From the NCBI GenBank assembly GCA_008477525.1, contig SPDT01000006.1, positions 4,119,501 through 4,183,500 on the forward strand: a stretch of 64,000 bases of DNA, written 5' to 3'. This stretch comes from Hypomyces perniciosus (lineage: Eukaryota > Ascomycota > Sordariomycetes > Hypocreales > Hypocreaceae). Positions 42,780-52,004 of this stretch are shown here, in pieces. The notes beneath the pieces are model-generated. The model had not been told where the DNA came from and did no database searches. It was given only the letters and a program-made list of their open reading frames with translations. Position 1 is the stretch's first letter. The number at the start of each line of letters is the position of its first letter. The position numbers and the translations under genes are program-made.

Positions 42780-44942
42780 ATGTCGCAACGCTCCAACCCC
42801 GACATCTCTAAAAACGGGCGATCGCGCTTCTCCAAGGCGCTGCCTTCTGTGCCTGGTCTATCCAGCCTGGATGATAGCGCATCTCTGAAGCATTCGCTGT
42901 CATCGCCATCGCTGTCATCGCCATCGCTGAAAGACCTTCCTCTCCCTCCCCTCCCCCCTCCACATCCTCCCTCAGTGGCGAAATCCCTTCCCTCAACGCC
43001 ACGGCCGAATCGCAGCGACGAGAAGGAGAATAATATAACCATTGCGCGAAAGCCGGTTGAATCGAACCTCCCACCTCACTCGCCGTTGACGGCGCTCCAA
43101 ACACCGAGCCCGAGTGCATCCGCGCTATCGAGTGGTCGGCCCAAGATGTCCATCCCTAGAAGACCAGTGGCCAACAACAACAATAAGAACAACTTACAGC
43201 CGCCATTGTCGCCCGAGCGCTTGCAGCAGCCTTCGCCTGTTGATTCCTTATCGGACTTTCTCTCGGCTTACACGCGAGATTCAGACGAGTGGGAAGCGAA
43301 AACATGGTATGAGACGACGCCTGCGAGTGTGCGCACATCAGAGGAAGGCGCATCGTTAAATGGCGAGAAGTCGTCACTTATTGCTGCCAAAACGCAAAAT
43401 GGCAGTGGCTCACGGTCAACAAGCCAACCGGGTGCTGGCATAGCAGCCGCTGGCGCTCCACAGAGTCAACGCCGCTTTGTTGACGAAAACCAAAACGAAA
43501 CTCTTCCCCCACCATCGCCAAAGGATGATTACAGCCAGACACAGACACCAGCGCCATCTGCAGCAACTGAACTAGAAAAAGAACTGCCGGCTGGGCCTTC
43601 AGATCTCGCAACTCCATCATCACCTCGCCCTGAGATCTGGCGCCGCCGTCCGCACATGAGCCAGAGCAGTAGAGAGCTCCTCGGTCTCAAGCTCGACAGT
43701 AGCAACGGATCGACTGCAGAGACGGCTCAGCCCGCGGCTGATTTACAACCATCTCAACCATCTCTATCAGAAACGCCAACGCCCGCAACAAAACGAGCAC
43801 CGCCATTTGCTGGTGGTCTGCCAGGCCGGAACATCCGTCGACCGACAGTCAAGGGGCAGCTACCCGCCACGCAGACCATGGGGAACGAGGCTTCCAAACT
43901 CAAGCAGATCAAGGAGAAGCTGGGCTCGTCTCAACGTTCCGGGCCGGACTCCAGTCCTCCTAGCACGAAAAGCGCGCTCCCTGGCCGGCCAGCTGCCCAA
44001 CGGCCCCCCACACCAGAGTACCAGAAAGAGGATATTAAAGAAGCGGTACTTGATCTGTTCATCTCCCCCGTATCGCCAGCAGCATCTCCTGAAGCCCCGA
44101 GGGGAGTTTCGCCAGACTTCTCAAAACAGCTCCCGCCGAAACCTCCCAGGGACGAATCTCAAGACGAGACACAAAACCCCGTTTCCCGAAAAGCACTACC
44201 AACCATTCCAGACCCACGCTCAAACAATGCCAAGAGTTTACCTCAACCTCAACCCCAACTTCAGCCTCAACTCAGGGCGAATACGGCCAGCCCAACCAAT
44301 GAGTCACCGCTTTCGATGATGAGTAGTGCCGTTCCGACACGAGACCCTTCGCCTCCAAACGACGTTGCGTCTAACCTCTCGCGCTATTCTGAAGAGCGGG
44401 CCACGTTAGAGTCGCAAAGTGCAACGCCACGGCCGGATGTACAAAGACAAAGAATTGTTGAGTCTCCACGATTCCCCCAGATGACTTCTGACCCGCGGCT
44501 CGTTCAATCAGAGACCCAAGGGCTTCTCTACCGTGGCAGAGATGGAACGCTGTATCCAGAGATGAAAGTCGATCGCGAGCCCGACCCTAAGGCTACGTAC
44601 TTCCCGGTACAGCAACACCAGGGCCTCCCCAAAGATGGTATTGTCAAGGCAAGACCACTTGCTGACTCCCATTTCAACTGCTTTCAGAGGCACAGGATGA
44701 TGAATCGTCGAAGCAACAGGAACTGCCCGCTTACATGCCAGACGTGTGACAGAGCAGACCTTGATGATCGATGGGTCTGTGGTTTCTGTAACTTGAGGAT
44801 ATGTGACTCATGTTTTCGTATGCTGGGCGGGTATCAAAGGGACCTGCGGCGTTTGGTCGACAACCTCGCCAACAATGCTCCTCTCAGCCTCTCCTCCCAA
44901 TCACGGCCAGGAACTGCTTTGGGCCTACAGTCCATGCCATAA
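42780..44942 (+). CDS. Low-complexity protein with C-terminal Cys-rich zinc-like module
   Basis: Intronless, 720 aa from ATG 42780 (MSQRSNPD). Residues 1-600 are disordered, rich in Pro, Ser and Gln, with proline runs (LPLPPLPPPHPP) that could bind SH3 or WW domains. The last 110 residues contain the only clear structure: FNCFQRHRMMNRRSNRNCPL, then CxxxCxxC (from Cys649), then WVCGFCNLRICDSC. This is six to eight cysteines in paired knuckles with conserved-looking Trp, as in ZZ or RING-like zinc folds, followed by a helix (YQRDLRRLVDNL). I do not recognise the family. The arrangement suggests a scaffold with a small zinc-binding tail. The upstream in-frame GTG at 42750 is not used. Confidence 0.8.
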   Translation: MSQRSNPDISKNGRSRFSKALPSVPGLSSLDDSASLKHSLSSPSLSSPSLKDLPLPPLPPPHPPSVAKSLPSTPRPNRSDEKENNITIARKPVESNLPPHSPLTALQTPSPSASALSSGRPKMSIPRRPVANNNNKNNLQPPLSPERLQQPSPVDSLSDFLSAYTRDSDEWEAKTWYETTPASVRTSEEGASLNGEKSSLIAAKTQNGSGSRSTSQPGAGIAAAGAPQSQRRFVDENQNETLPPPSPKDDYSQTQTPAPSAATELEKELPAGPSDLATPSSPRPEIWRRRPHMSQSSRELLGLKLDSSNGSTAETAQPAADLQPSQPSLSETPTPATKRAPPFAGGLPGRNIRRPTVKGQLPATQTMGNEASKLKQIKEKLGSSQRSGPDSSPPSTKSALPGRPAAQRPPTPEYQKEDIKEAVLDLFISPVSPAASPEAPRGVSPDFSKQLPPKPPRDESQDETQNPVSRKALPTIPDPRSNNAKSLPQPQPQLQPQLRANTASPTNESPLSMMSSAVPTRDPSPPNDVASNLSRYSEERATLESQSATPRPDVQRQRIVESPRFPQMTSDPRLVQSETQGLLYRGRDGTLYPEMKVDREPDPKATYFPVQQHQGLPKDGIVKARPLADSHFNCFQRHRMMNRRSNRNCPLTCQTCDRADLDDRWVCGFCNLRICDSCFRMLGGYQRDLRRLVDNLANNAPLSLSSQSRPGTALGLQSMP

Positions 44943-45808
44943 CATTGTATTATTGTTGGTCTCTTCCTTGCATGTATGCTTCTTTCTTCCCTTCTCTTCA
45001 CCATCTTCTACTCCTTCTCGTTCATTTTGGTCACAGCATAAGACACCATTATGGATCTGGAAATACGAATGTCATCATCAGTGCGGTTTTTACGAAAAGG
45101 AAGGAAACGGGAGAGAGGGATCAGGGGAAATGAAAGGGGCTCGGTCTACTCTAACGATGATGATATTATTTTCGACTTACCACGTGGATCAGGAAATGAC
45201 ATTTTTGCTGGCTCAGTTATTATTGAATTACGAGGATTGGTTCATTCACTCGTTGGTTCAACGGAGAGGGAAAGGATATTCCAATTTTAGGGAAACGGCA
45301 AAACGACGATACGCCAGGGTGGCCTGTACAATACAGCTTGGAATTGTTTTATTATCTGCGCTGTTGCCCTCCAGGGGAGTGGACAACCAAATGTTTTTTG
45401 ATAGACTAACTAGCCCATAGGGGTAAGACTCAGTCAGGATGTTGTCTTGAAGAATTGAAACAGAAAGGAAATGTACACATCTCCACAGAATCAACAGATG
45501 TTGCCAGTAGCAGTGTGAGGATCATTCCGTGTGCGGAGTAATACTAGTATTATTCTTGATGAACTGTTTGCTTCTGCTTCGGAGGTTTTTGGTTGGGCTG
45601 TAAGGGGACGACCAGCCATTGGTGGAGTTTAGGACCCCTGACAACGCACCCTGGACGCTAAACTCATCAGAGCCCAGCCTGGCCTGATTGGGCGTAGTCG
45701 TTGGGCATGGCAGTCCCATTGACATCACAGGAGGCACCAACAACTCTAGCATCCCATGCCCAGCTTCAACTTGCAACCTCTCGACACCCGAAATAACCAA
45801 CACCCACC
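44943..45808. other. Intergenic region between two + strand genes
   Basis: 866 bp with the 3' flank of the zinc-tail gene and the promoter of the next gene. Open frames here (for instance to 45420) begin inside the upstream CDS in another frame and are shadows. A partial motif GCGGAGTA lies at 45534. Confidence 0.55.
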
Positions 45809-47428
45809 ATGTCCTCTATCGCGCGCTCCCGTTCGTTGCGAACCAAACCTTCCGCACCGCCATCTCGAACGTCGACCAGAGCGTCTACCAGAGATTCCAG
45901 CTCCGAGCCTCGCACCGAGTCCCCTAGCCGCTTGCCCATCAAGCCCCATGCCCGAACGGCCTCCGCTGCATCCAGCTCGAGTTCGTCGTCGACCAGAACC
46001 GCCGCCACGACCAGACGACCGGTCTCAACTCTATCCACAACAACCACGACGAGGAAATCCCCGAGTGTATTGAAGGAGCAGCAGTCATCATCCTCGCTGA
46101 GAAGAGAGACTAAGACCAGTAGTCGGTACCCCCCTTCGACGACGTTGACTAGACCGCCTGTTCAGACGACGACAAGGCCGAAGTCTTCGAGTGCAACGGC
46201 ATCGTCGACGTCGCTAGCGACGCAGCCGGTGAAGAAACCTGGGGTACATACGCGTTCTCGGAGTACGGTAACGAAACTCGATGCCGCGACGGTGCTGCAT
46301 CCGCCATCTGCAGCGAGGGAGCAGGTTGCACGACTGTCCGGAACATCTACAACTAGGTCTGGAACGCCCACGGCTAGGTCTGGAACGCCCACGGCTAGGT
46401 CTGGAACCCCTACAGGTCGAGCTGGGACTCCGACAACTACTGGGAGGCCACTACTCCGTAAGACTGGGTCCATAGATAGGGCGGCAATAGCTGCGAAGTC
46501 CCAGCAGCCACCCGCACAAACATCAAGACCTGCTGCTGTCGCCGTTGCCGCAGCAGCAGCAGCACAACCGAGGGTGCGGCCTGCATTTTCGACGCTGCAG
46601 CAGCATTATTCCCCGGCCAAATCTCTCGCACCGAAACCCTTGACAGCGACATATCTTGCGCCGCCATCACCTTCCAAGTTGCCGGCCAATGTTGCTGCCA
46701 CGGCGGAGATAAGTAAACTACAAGCGGAGCTGCTGCAACTCTATCTTCTTCATCGTGATGCAGCGGGCACGGATGCGCAATGGCGGGCTAGTGCCAAGAA
46801 GAAGCTAGGCGAACGATTTGCCAAACTTTGTGAGACGAACAAGGAAGTTTCCGAGCAGGAGCGAAGCACCGTGGAGAAACAGAACATTCTGGCGCTGAAA
46901 AGATGGGGCAACGGTCGTGTTTTGGATGAGAAGTTACAGTCCTTGGAAGCTATCATCACAGGGGTGTGGTCGCTGAGTGATCCCGGTGGTCGGTATGCCC
47001 GTGTGGTGAGACGGTTTGAGCGGTGGATTGACCGCGTATACGAAGTGGAAGACGCAAGGCAAAAGGGCACCAGTTTGGCGCTCCAAGGACAGGACACCCT
47101 CTTCATTGGGGAACTTGATAACTCATGGAAGAATGAACGAGAGGGCATCATTCACAAACTGGACGGGTGGCAGCGACAGCTCCGCGAGATTGATCACCTC
47201 CCCAGCGATGGGTACGGCGGCGGCAACGGGGCCGAAAAATCAAGCCTAGAGAAGATGCTCGAGGGCTCACGCGATTTGATTGAGGACATGCTAGCAGAGC
47301 TGAATCTCATGGGGGAGATCGAGCAGCAGGCTCTTGCGAGGGAGGACGAATGGATCGAGAGGATAAATAGGGATGAGGACGGCGATGAAGATACCCCACA
47401 AGCTGGAGCTGTCTGGCGAGACATGTAA
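45809..47428 (+). CDS. Basic Ser/Thr-rich protein with C-terminal coiled coil
   Basis: Intronless, 539 aa. Residues 1-280 are disordered and strongly basic (many SR, TR and RP pairs), as in microtubule- or nucleic-acid-binding tails, and include four tandem seven-residue units of the (T)(A)RSGTP type at 181-208. Residues 300-510 are predicted helical by eye: AEISKLQAELLQLYLLHRDA opens a heptad-like stretch, followed by KKKLGERFAKLCETNKEV and a block ending RDLIEDMLAELNLMGEIEQQ. Such a basic tail plus coiled coil resembles spindle or kinetochore-associated proteins, but I know no specific homolog and give no function. The single in-CDS copy of the dispersed motif (46452) encodes part of LLRKT. 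Confidence 0.8.
   Translation: MSSIARSRSLRTKPSAPPSRTSTRASTRDSSSEPRTESPSRLPIKPHARTASAASSSSSSSTRTAATTRRPVSTLSTTTTTRKSPSVLKEQQSSSSLRRETKTSSRYPPSTTLTRPPVQTTTRPKSSSATASSTSLATQPVKKPGVHTRSRSTVTKLDAATVLHPPSAAREQVARLSGTSTTRSGTPTARSGTPTARSGTPTGRAGTPTTTGRPLLRKTGSIDRAAIAAKSQQPPAQTSRPAAVAVAAAAAAQPRVRPAFSTLQQHYSPAKSLAPKPLTATYLAPPSPSKLPANVAATAEISKLQAELLQLYLLHRDAAGTDAQWRASAKKKLGERFAKLCETNKEVSEQERSTVEKQNILALKRWGNGRVLDEKLQSLEAIITGVWSLSDPGGRYARVVRRFERWIDRVYEVEDARQKGTSLALQGQDTLFIGELDNSWKNEREGIIHKLDGWQRQLREIDHLPSDGYGGGNGAEKSSLEKMLEGSRDLIEDMLAELNLMGEIEQQALAREDEWIERINRDEDGDEDTPQAGAVWRDM
46349..46432 (+). repeat. 21-bp coding minisatellite, four units
   Basis: Four in-frame 21-bp units encode TTRSGTP, TARSGTP, TARSGTP and TGRAGTP. 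Units 2 and 3 are identical at DNA level, units 1 and 4 diverge, suggesting recent duplication in the middle. The frame is kept because the unit is a multiple of three. Confidence 0.85.
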
Positions 47429-48036
47429 GAGCAACTGGTCCAGCCAGAGTTTTCTGTTCTGTTCTTTTTATTTGTCTTTTGTTTGAAACTTACGGTATTA
47501 CGAAGCACCTCTTCATACGTTCTTGAATCACGGCAAAATAGGTAGTCCATATTTACAATTGAAACGTAGCTCTAGCATAGCTACCCGGCCAGCTAAGAAA
47601 GCTAGGAAACCGCAGCCAGTTTGGCATCTTCATTCCCAATCCCTTCCCTCGCTCCTTGGCACGTGGGATTATGATAGCCAGAAAATATCGTAGACCAAAC
47701 CTACCCCCCTTTTTCGGGTCTTTCTCTCTTTTTTCCTTCCGTTTTGTTGAGCGAACGCATCCCCTATTCTAAAGCTATTCGTCCCGGGTTGAAAAGCATG
47801 CGCGAAATGGCTCCGAGCCAAAACCAACACAAGTAAGGAGTACGAAGTGCTGTAGCTAAACCTCCATGGAGATATAAAAAAAAAGTGCGAAAGAGGGCGA
47901 TGGATAAGGTCAGGTTTGCGAAACGGTGTGCATCCCTCAGCCATTGCAGTACTATTTCACACACACAACCGTCGTCGTAATCATCTCGTCATTGTCATCG
48001 TCAAGTCGTCGTTCCCCCTTATCTTGTCCTGCAGCC
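47429..48036. other. Convergent 3' intergenic region
   Basis: 608 bp between the coiled-coil gene stop and the 6-phosphogluconolactonase stop on the other strand. T-rich runs and a partial motif (TACGAAGT near 47841). No gene seen. Confidence 0.6.
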
Positions 48037-48822
48037 TTACAGGAATGCTCTCCGGGGGAAGCTGACGCCCTCTATGGCAGGCTCGTCAACAAACCAGCTG
48101 CATCGATCTCCCGTACCTTGGTTGACGAGCGAGCAGGGCAGACCCTCGGCTGAGTCGAAGATTTGCTTCATGATATCGCGCTTCCCCGCGCCGGTAGCGA
48201 CGAAAGCCACGCGCACGGCGTGAGTGACGACAGGCAGAGTCAGGGTAATTCGCCTCGGCGGCGGCTTGGGCGAGTCCTCGATGGGGGCGACCCAAGCGCT
48301 CGTCTCGCGCAGGAGCGGATGGCCCGGGAAGAGGGAGCAAGTGTGGCCGTCGGGTCCGCAGCCGAGCAGCAGCAGGTCGAAGATGGGCAGACGGACAGAG
48401 TCGCGGGAGGCGAAGCTGCTGACGAGGATCTGCTCGTACTGGTCGGCGAGTTCCTGGGCGTCATCAAGGTGCGCAGTGTCGATGGCGTGGACAGCGGCGG
48501 GCTGCTGGTCGGCGGGGAGCTTGTCTAGCAGCTCAGCCTTGAGGAGAGCGTAATTTGAGTCTTCATGGTCGAGCGGCACGGCACGTTCGTCGGCAAAGAA
48601 GATCTCCCAGCGAGGGAAGTCAACAACGTCGTCGGGCCCTGATGACGGCGCCAGAAGCGCGGCGGCGAGGGTTTTAGGGAGGGAGCCGCCGGAAACGGCG
48701 ACTTTGAAAACGCCGTGGCGCTCAATGCCGGCGGACTGGCTCTGGATAATGTAGGAGCGCAGGGCCGGGCCGAGGGAGTCGACGCCGGGGAAGGCGAATA
48801 GGTTGGGCTGCGTCTTGGGCAT
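48037..48822 (-). CDS. SOL3: 6-phosphogluconolactonase (Sol3/NagB-like)
   Basis: Second enzyme of the oxidative pentose phosphate pathway: hydrolyses 6-phosphogluconolactone to 6-phosphogluconate in the cytosol. Intronless, 261 aa, a normal length. Family motifs in order: FKVAVSGGSLPKTLAAAL near residue 40, FPRWEIFFADERAVPLDHEDSNY near residue 80, and LLLLGCGPDGHTCSLFPGHP near residue 155, which carries the catalytic-site glycine/Asp/His block. The C-terminus VTHAVRVAFVATGAGKRDIM also fits. The start MPKTQPNLFAF is the first ATG in frame; the open frame continues upstream to a GTG but that stretch has no ATG and is Pro/Arg-rich leader. Confidence 0.95.
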   Translation of the reverse strand: MPKTQPNLFAFPGVDSLGPALRSYIIQSQSAGIERHGVFKVAVSGGSLPKTLAAALLAPSSGPDDVVDFPRWEIFFADERAVPLDHEDSNYALLKAELLDKLPADQQPAAVHAIDTAHLDDAQELADQYEQILVSSFASRDSVRLPIFDLLLLGCGPDGHTCSLFPGHPLLRETSAWVAPIEDSPKPPPRRITLTLPVVTHAVRVAFVATGAGKRDIMKQIFDSAEGLPCSLVNQGTGDRCSWFVDEPAIEGVSFPRRAFL

Positions 48823-50236
48823 GGCTGAGGGGATCGAGCCTGGAGGACAGGAATATGCAGGCGGGCTGCGCGGCCGGGGCGAGCGATGCGCGTTTGGTAT
48901 GAACGAGTTAGTTGGAGGAATTGGTAGGCAATGCCGCGCTGCTTGATTTGGATTTCGAGGGATCGCGATTAAGATCGGGAGTTGTGTTTGCTTTTGTTTG
49001 GGGGGGATCGTGCGATGGCGGGGTTGCACTATTTTCCCCGTTTGCTGTGTTGGCAGAAGCTAAGCAGAGACGCGGGGTTATGTCCAAGACGTGTTGATAA
49101 GATAATGGAATAAATACTACTACTACATATATACACGTAGTACGAAGTAGATACACGGAAATGCGACAGCGGCGCGCGCCTCGACTTTGCTAAATCTGTT
49201 GAGAAGAAAGAAAAAACCGCTGTTTCAAATCGATGGCGAGCTTCGAAGCACGTGGGAGTAGCCGTAATGATGGAGGAAGTATGTTGATGATGATGATGAT
49301 GATGAGCTGCATGGGCTGTTGAGATGTGATGTGAGTGAGTATCATGTGCATGTGCTCGTAAGACTTCTGTCATACATCGTCCTGGCACCTTGTCGCTTGT
49401 CTAGAACCTGCCTGGGCCAAGCATTTGAGCCATATACCATATCAGACCATATCAACAGCGCGAAGTGGGTTTCACTGGAAGCTTCGGCTTTGTTCTTTTG
49501 TTGGTTTGGTCATGATTGGTTCATGCTGAGCTGATGGACCGCAGCGCAACTCGGGCGGGAGGCAAGGAAGGATGGAGCCAAATGCTACTATGGACGGGCC
49601 AACCTTGTCCGCAGGATAGTAATAATAAAAGAAGGCTCGAGAAAAATGCTTTTTTTTTTCTCTTTCTGTTTTGTTGGAACTGGAGGGGCTCACTGGGGGG
49701 TTGGGGGCTAGAAACCGTTGGAAGTGGTGCTCTGGAGGATTGGGAGTGGATGCTCTGTGAGGCGCGCCGATGCCAATTATACGTCGGGCCTCCGACCATC
49801 GACGGCTTTCAAGACATCTTGATGCTTTGTTTTCGTGCGCATGACCAGCAGCAACAGGCTCACTCAATTCCGTTGTTTTGGGTTTGTTTTTGCCATCTCG
49901 GCAAAAAGCATTCTACTATCCCCGGAGTCCCCTTTGCGTCCTGCTCCTTCTGTCATGCCGTGAGAAAAAAAAAAAAAAAAAAGAAGAAAAAAAAACCCCC
50001 CCCAAGTACATTCTTACGATATGACGTAACAATGAGCCCCTCCGTCCCTCACGATCCGTCTTCATGCTGAGGCCTGCTGCCATCGCATGCCCCCAGTCAG
50101 TAATATATGTCCAACGCGCCACCTAATAGATAAATCAAATCCGACCAGGCATGAACCCCGAGCATTGCGTTGCCACTGGGGCAGCTGAGCAGAGCAGAAT
50201 TTTCATACTACATATGAAGCACATACATCCAGTATG

Positions 50237-50252
50237 TACTTCGTACTCCGTA
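50237..50252 (-). repeat. Tandem TACTTCGTA/TACTCCGTA pair
   Basis: Minus-strand copies at 50237 and 50244 overlap by two bases, with the same 7-bp period as the other tandems and both R variants. Confidence 0.9.
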
Positions 50253-50402
50253 CTACTATTGCATTGTGTACGGATGCATTCTAAACCGAGCCCCCCAAAG
50301 CCAGAGATCCGCCACATTAAGCACATCAGTGGTCTTGCTGGCCAATCGCCAGCCTGTTTACCGTGATCTGTTTGGAGCCGGCGATATTATCCGATAGGCC
50401 TT

Positions 50403-50454
50403 GTACAGTACATACATACATGCATTGCATGCGGTGCATGTACATGCACTGTAC
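50403..50454. repeat. Imperfect inverted repeat built of TGCATG/TACATG
   Basis: GTACAGT at 50403-50409 pairs with ACTGTAC at 50448-50454; between them ACATACATACATGCA faces TGCATGTACATGC with mismatches. Non-coding; a transcript could form a hairpin, but the sequence is also low complexity. Confidence 0.5.
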
Positions 50455-52004
50455 TTCGATATGCCTCCATCATGATTCCACAGGGGAACGGATTCTTGCT
50501 TTATCCTGATTCAACCTCTCCATTCACACTACCACCTGCCAATGCAGCAGTGCGGCGTCCATCTCAAGATAGTAATAAGGGGTGGACATGCACAACGCTG
50601 AGTTGTCATCTCGACTTGTACTAGTACATGCTCCGTCAGAGACCCTGGTTTTTTTTTTCTTACTCTCCCTGGTGTTCTACCAGGACTAGCTAGTCCCACC
50701 ATGGGCCCGAAAAAGTTGTGAATTTCAGGGTCCAGCTGGATTATGCGGTCCGCATCGTCCGGCGCCAAACTGCCGCTGGTCTCACACCTCATCGCATGAA
50801 TGGAAAGTCTTCTTTTTCCCTACTCCTCTTCTCTTGTCCCTCTCCCTAATCGCTAGATCTGGCTGTTGATTCGCTGGGTCGCATCTTCACGAGCTATCGC
50901 ATCCTCGTACACATACATACAAAAGTATACTACTTACCTAACTATTACTAGTGCCCTACTATATCTGTTGGCGCTGCTGGCACTCGGACCGCAAGCGCCT
51001 TCCCGCCTCACCATCTGGAGGACGTTACGTCGCCCCATATTTGCACGTTTCCTCATCCTCCTCTGGACATCACAGCCTTTTTACGGAGTAGACCTCGCGT
51101 CATCCCGATTACTCGCACCAGAGCCACCGCGGATTCGCCAAAGCCCAGCACTCCAGAGCATCGTGGAAGCCACATGGCTGGCGAGAGCCGGAGCAACTGA
51201 GGCGACTGATAGCTTGCACGGGGCCATAGTCGTAACCACGATACGAAAAGAAACTGTCTCGTCTAGGCATCTCATTCCGTCACACTCTCCTCTTGTTCAT
51301 ATCGCAGGCCTTCTTTGGATACCTGTTAATCCTCTCTCAATCTTTCTCTCACATTCTTTCTCCCTCGCCCTGCATCTGCTCCCCTTCTGTCTCCCAACGT
51401 CCACGACGGACATTGGCAGCAGTAACAAGAGATCATATCTCCTGACAAACCCGTACTCAGTCATATCACCATCGCTCAGACAGGTGAGATACCTTTTGGG
51501 CCCGCAATTCAGGGTCCTTCGTGGGGTCGTCGTACATACACATACATGCCTAGTATTAGTACTGCGCGCAAGTGCCAAAGACCCATTGGTCTGACTCTCC
51601 CCCAAGTCCCCCTCCTAACCCAGTCCTAGACCTTGTCTCTGATCTGCCACAGACCAGGAGGGGCAAGACTTTTTGGCTTCGAGGAGACCGGGAGCTTGGC
51701 GCCCCGTCACAAGCCCAACTCTTCGGCGTCTGCATCTCCGTCCGTCTCCGTCCGTCTCTCTCTCTCTCTCACTCTCTCACTTCCTTTTCCTCTCCTGGAC
51801 CTCGCCAACACATCATCCTGTCAGGCTCTGTCCAGGCAACCGAGCCTCTGTGCTCTCAAACCCGAGTTGCTCTCGGCGTTGACGACTGCATCTGCTTTTC
51901 TTGCTCACACTCAGCTTTGTCTGGTGTCTTTTCATACGCCGCACTAGTGGCATATTGTTAGCGTCACCGCCTGTCGAGCCCTTTGTTTGCCACCAACGTT
52001 ACCA

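Larger units (their letters stand above)
48823..52004. other. 3.2-kb divergent intergenic region
   Basis: No supported gene. It contains a GAT microsatellite (about 49287-49301), an A run of about 18 near 49965, a nearby C run near 49996, motif copies at 49141, 50237, 50244 and 51082, and a 52-bp imperfect hairpin at 50403-50454. From about 50800 the + strand becomes CT-rich, with a TC run near 51753-51771, and is probably the leader of the SET/MYND gene. The 242-codon frame at 50866-51594 starts at TTG and looks like CT-rich leader. Confidence 0.55.

Noticed and set aside
44803..45420. 205-codon frame overlapping the end of the zinc-tail gene
   Set aside because: It starts within a well-supported CDS in another frame and runs into 3' flank without recognisable content.
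48823..49029. Upstream in-frame extension of 6-phosphogluconolactonase, acid-poor like a presequence
   Set aside because: There is no ATG in the extension (it opens with GTG) and it is Pro-rich; the family starts near MPKTQ.
49287..49301. GAT trinucleotide microsatellite
   Set aside because: Ordinary short microsatellite in non-coding DNA.
50866..51594. 242-codon open frame on the + strand
   Set aside because: It begins at TTG, is CT-driven low complexity, has no domain and lies where the SET/MYND leader should be.
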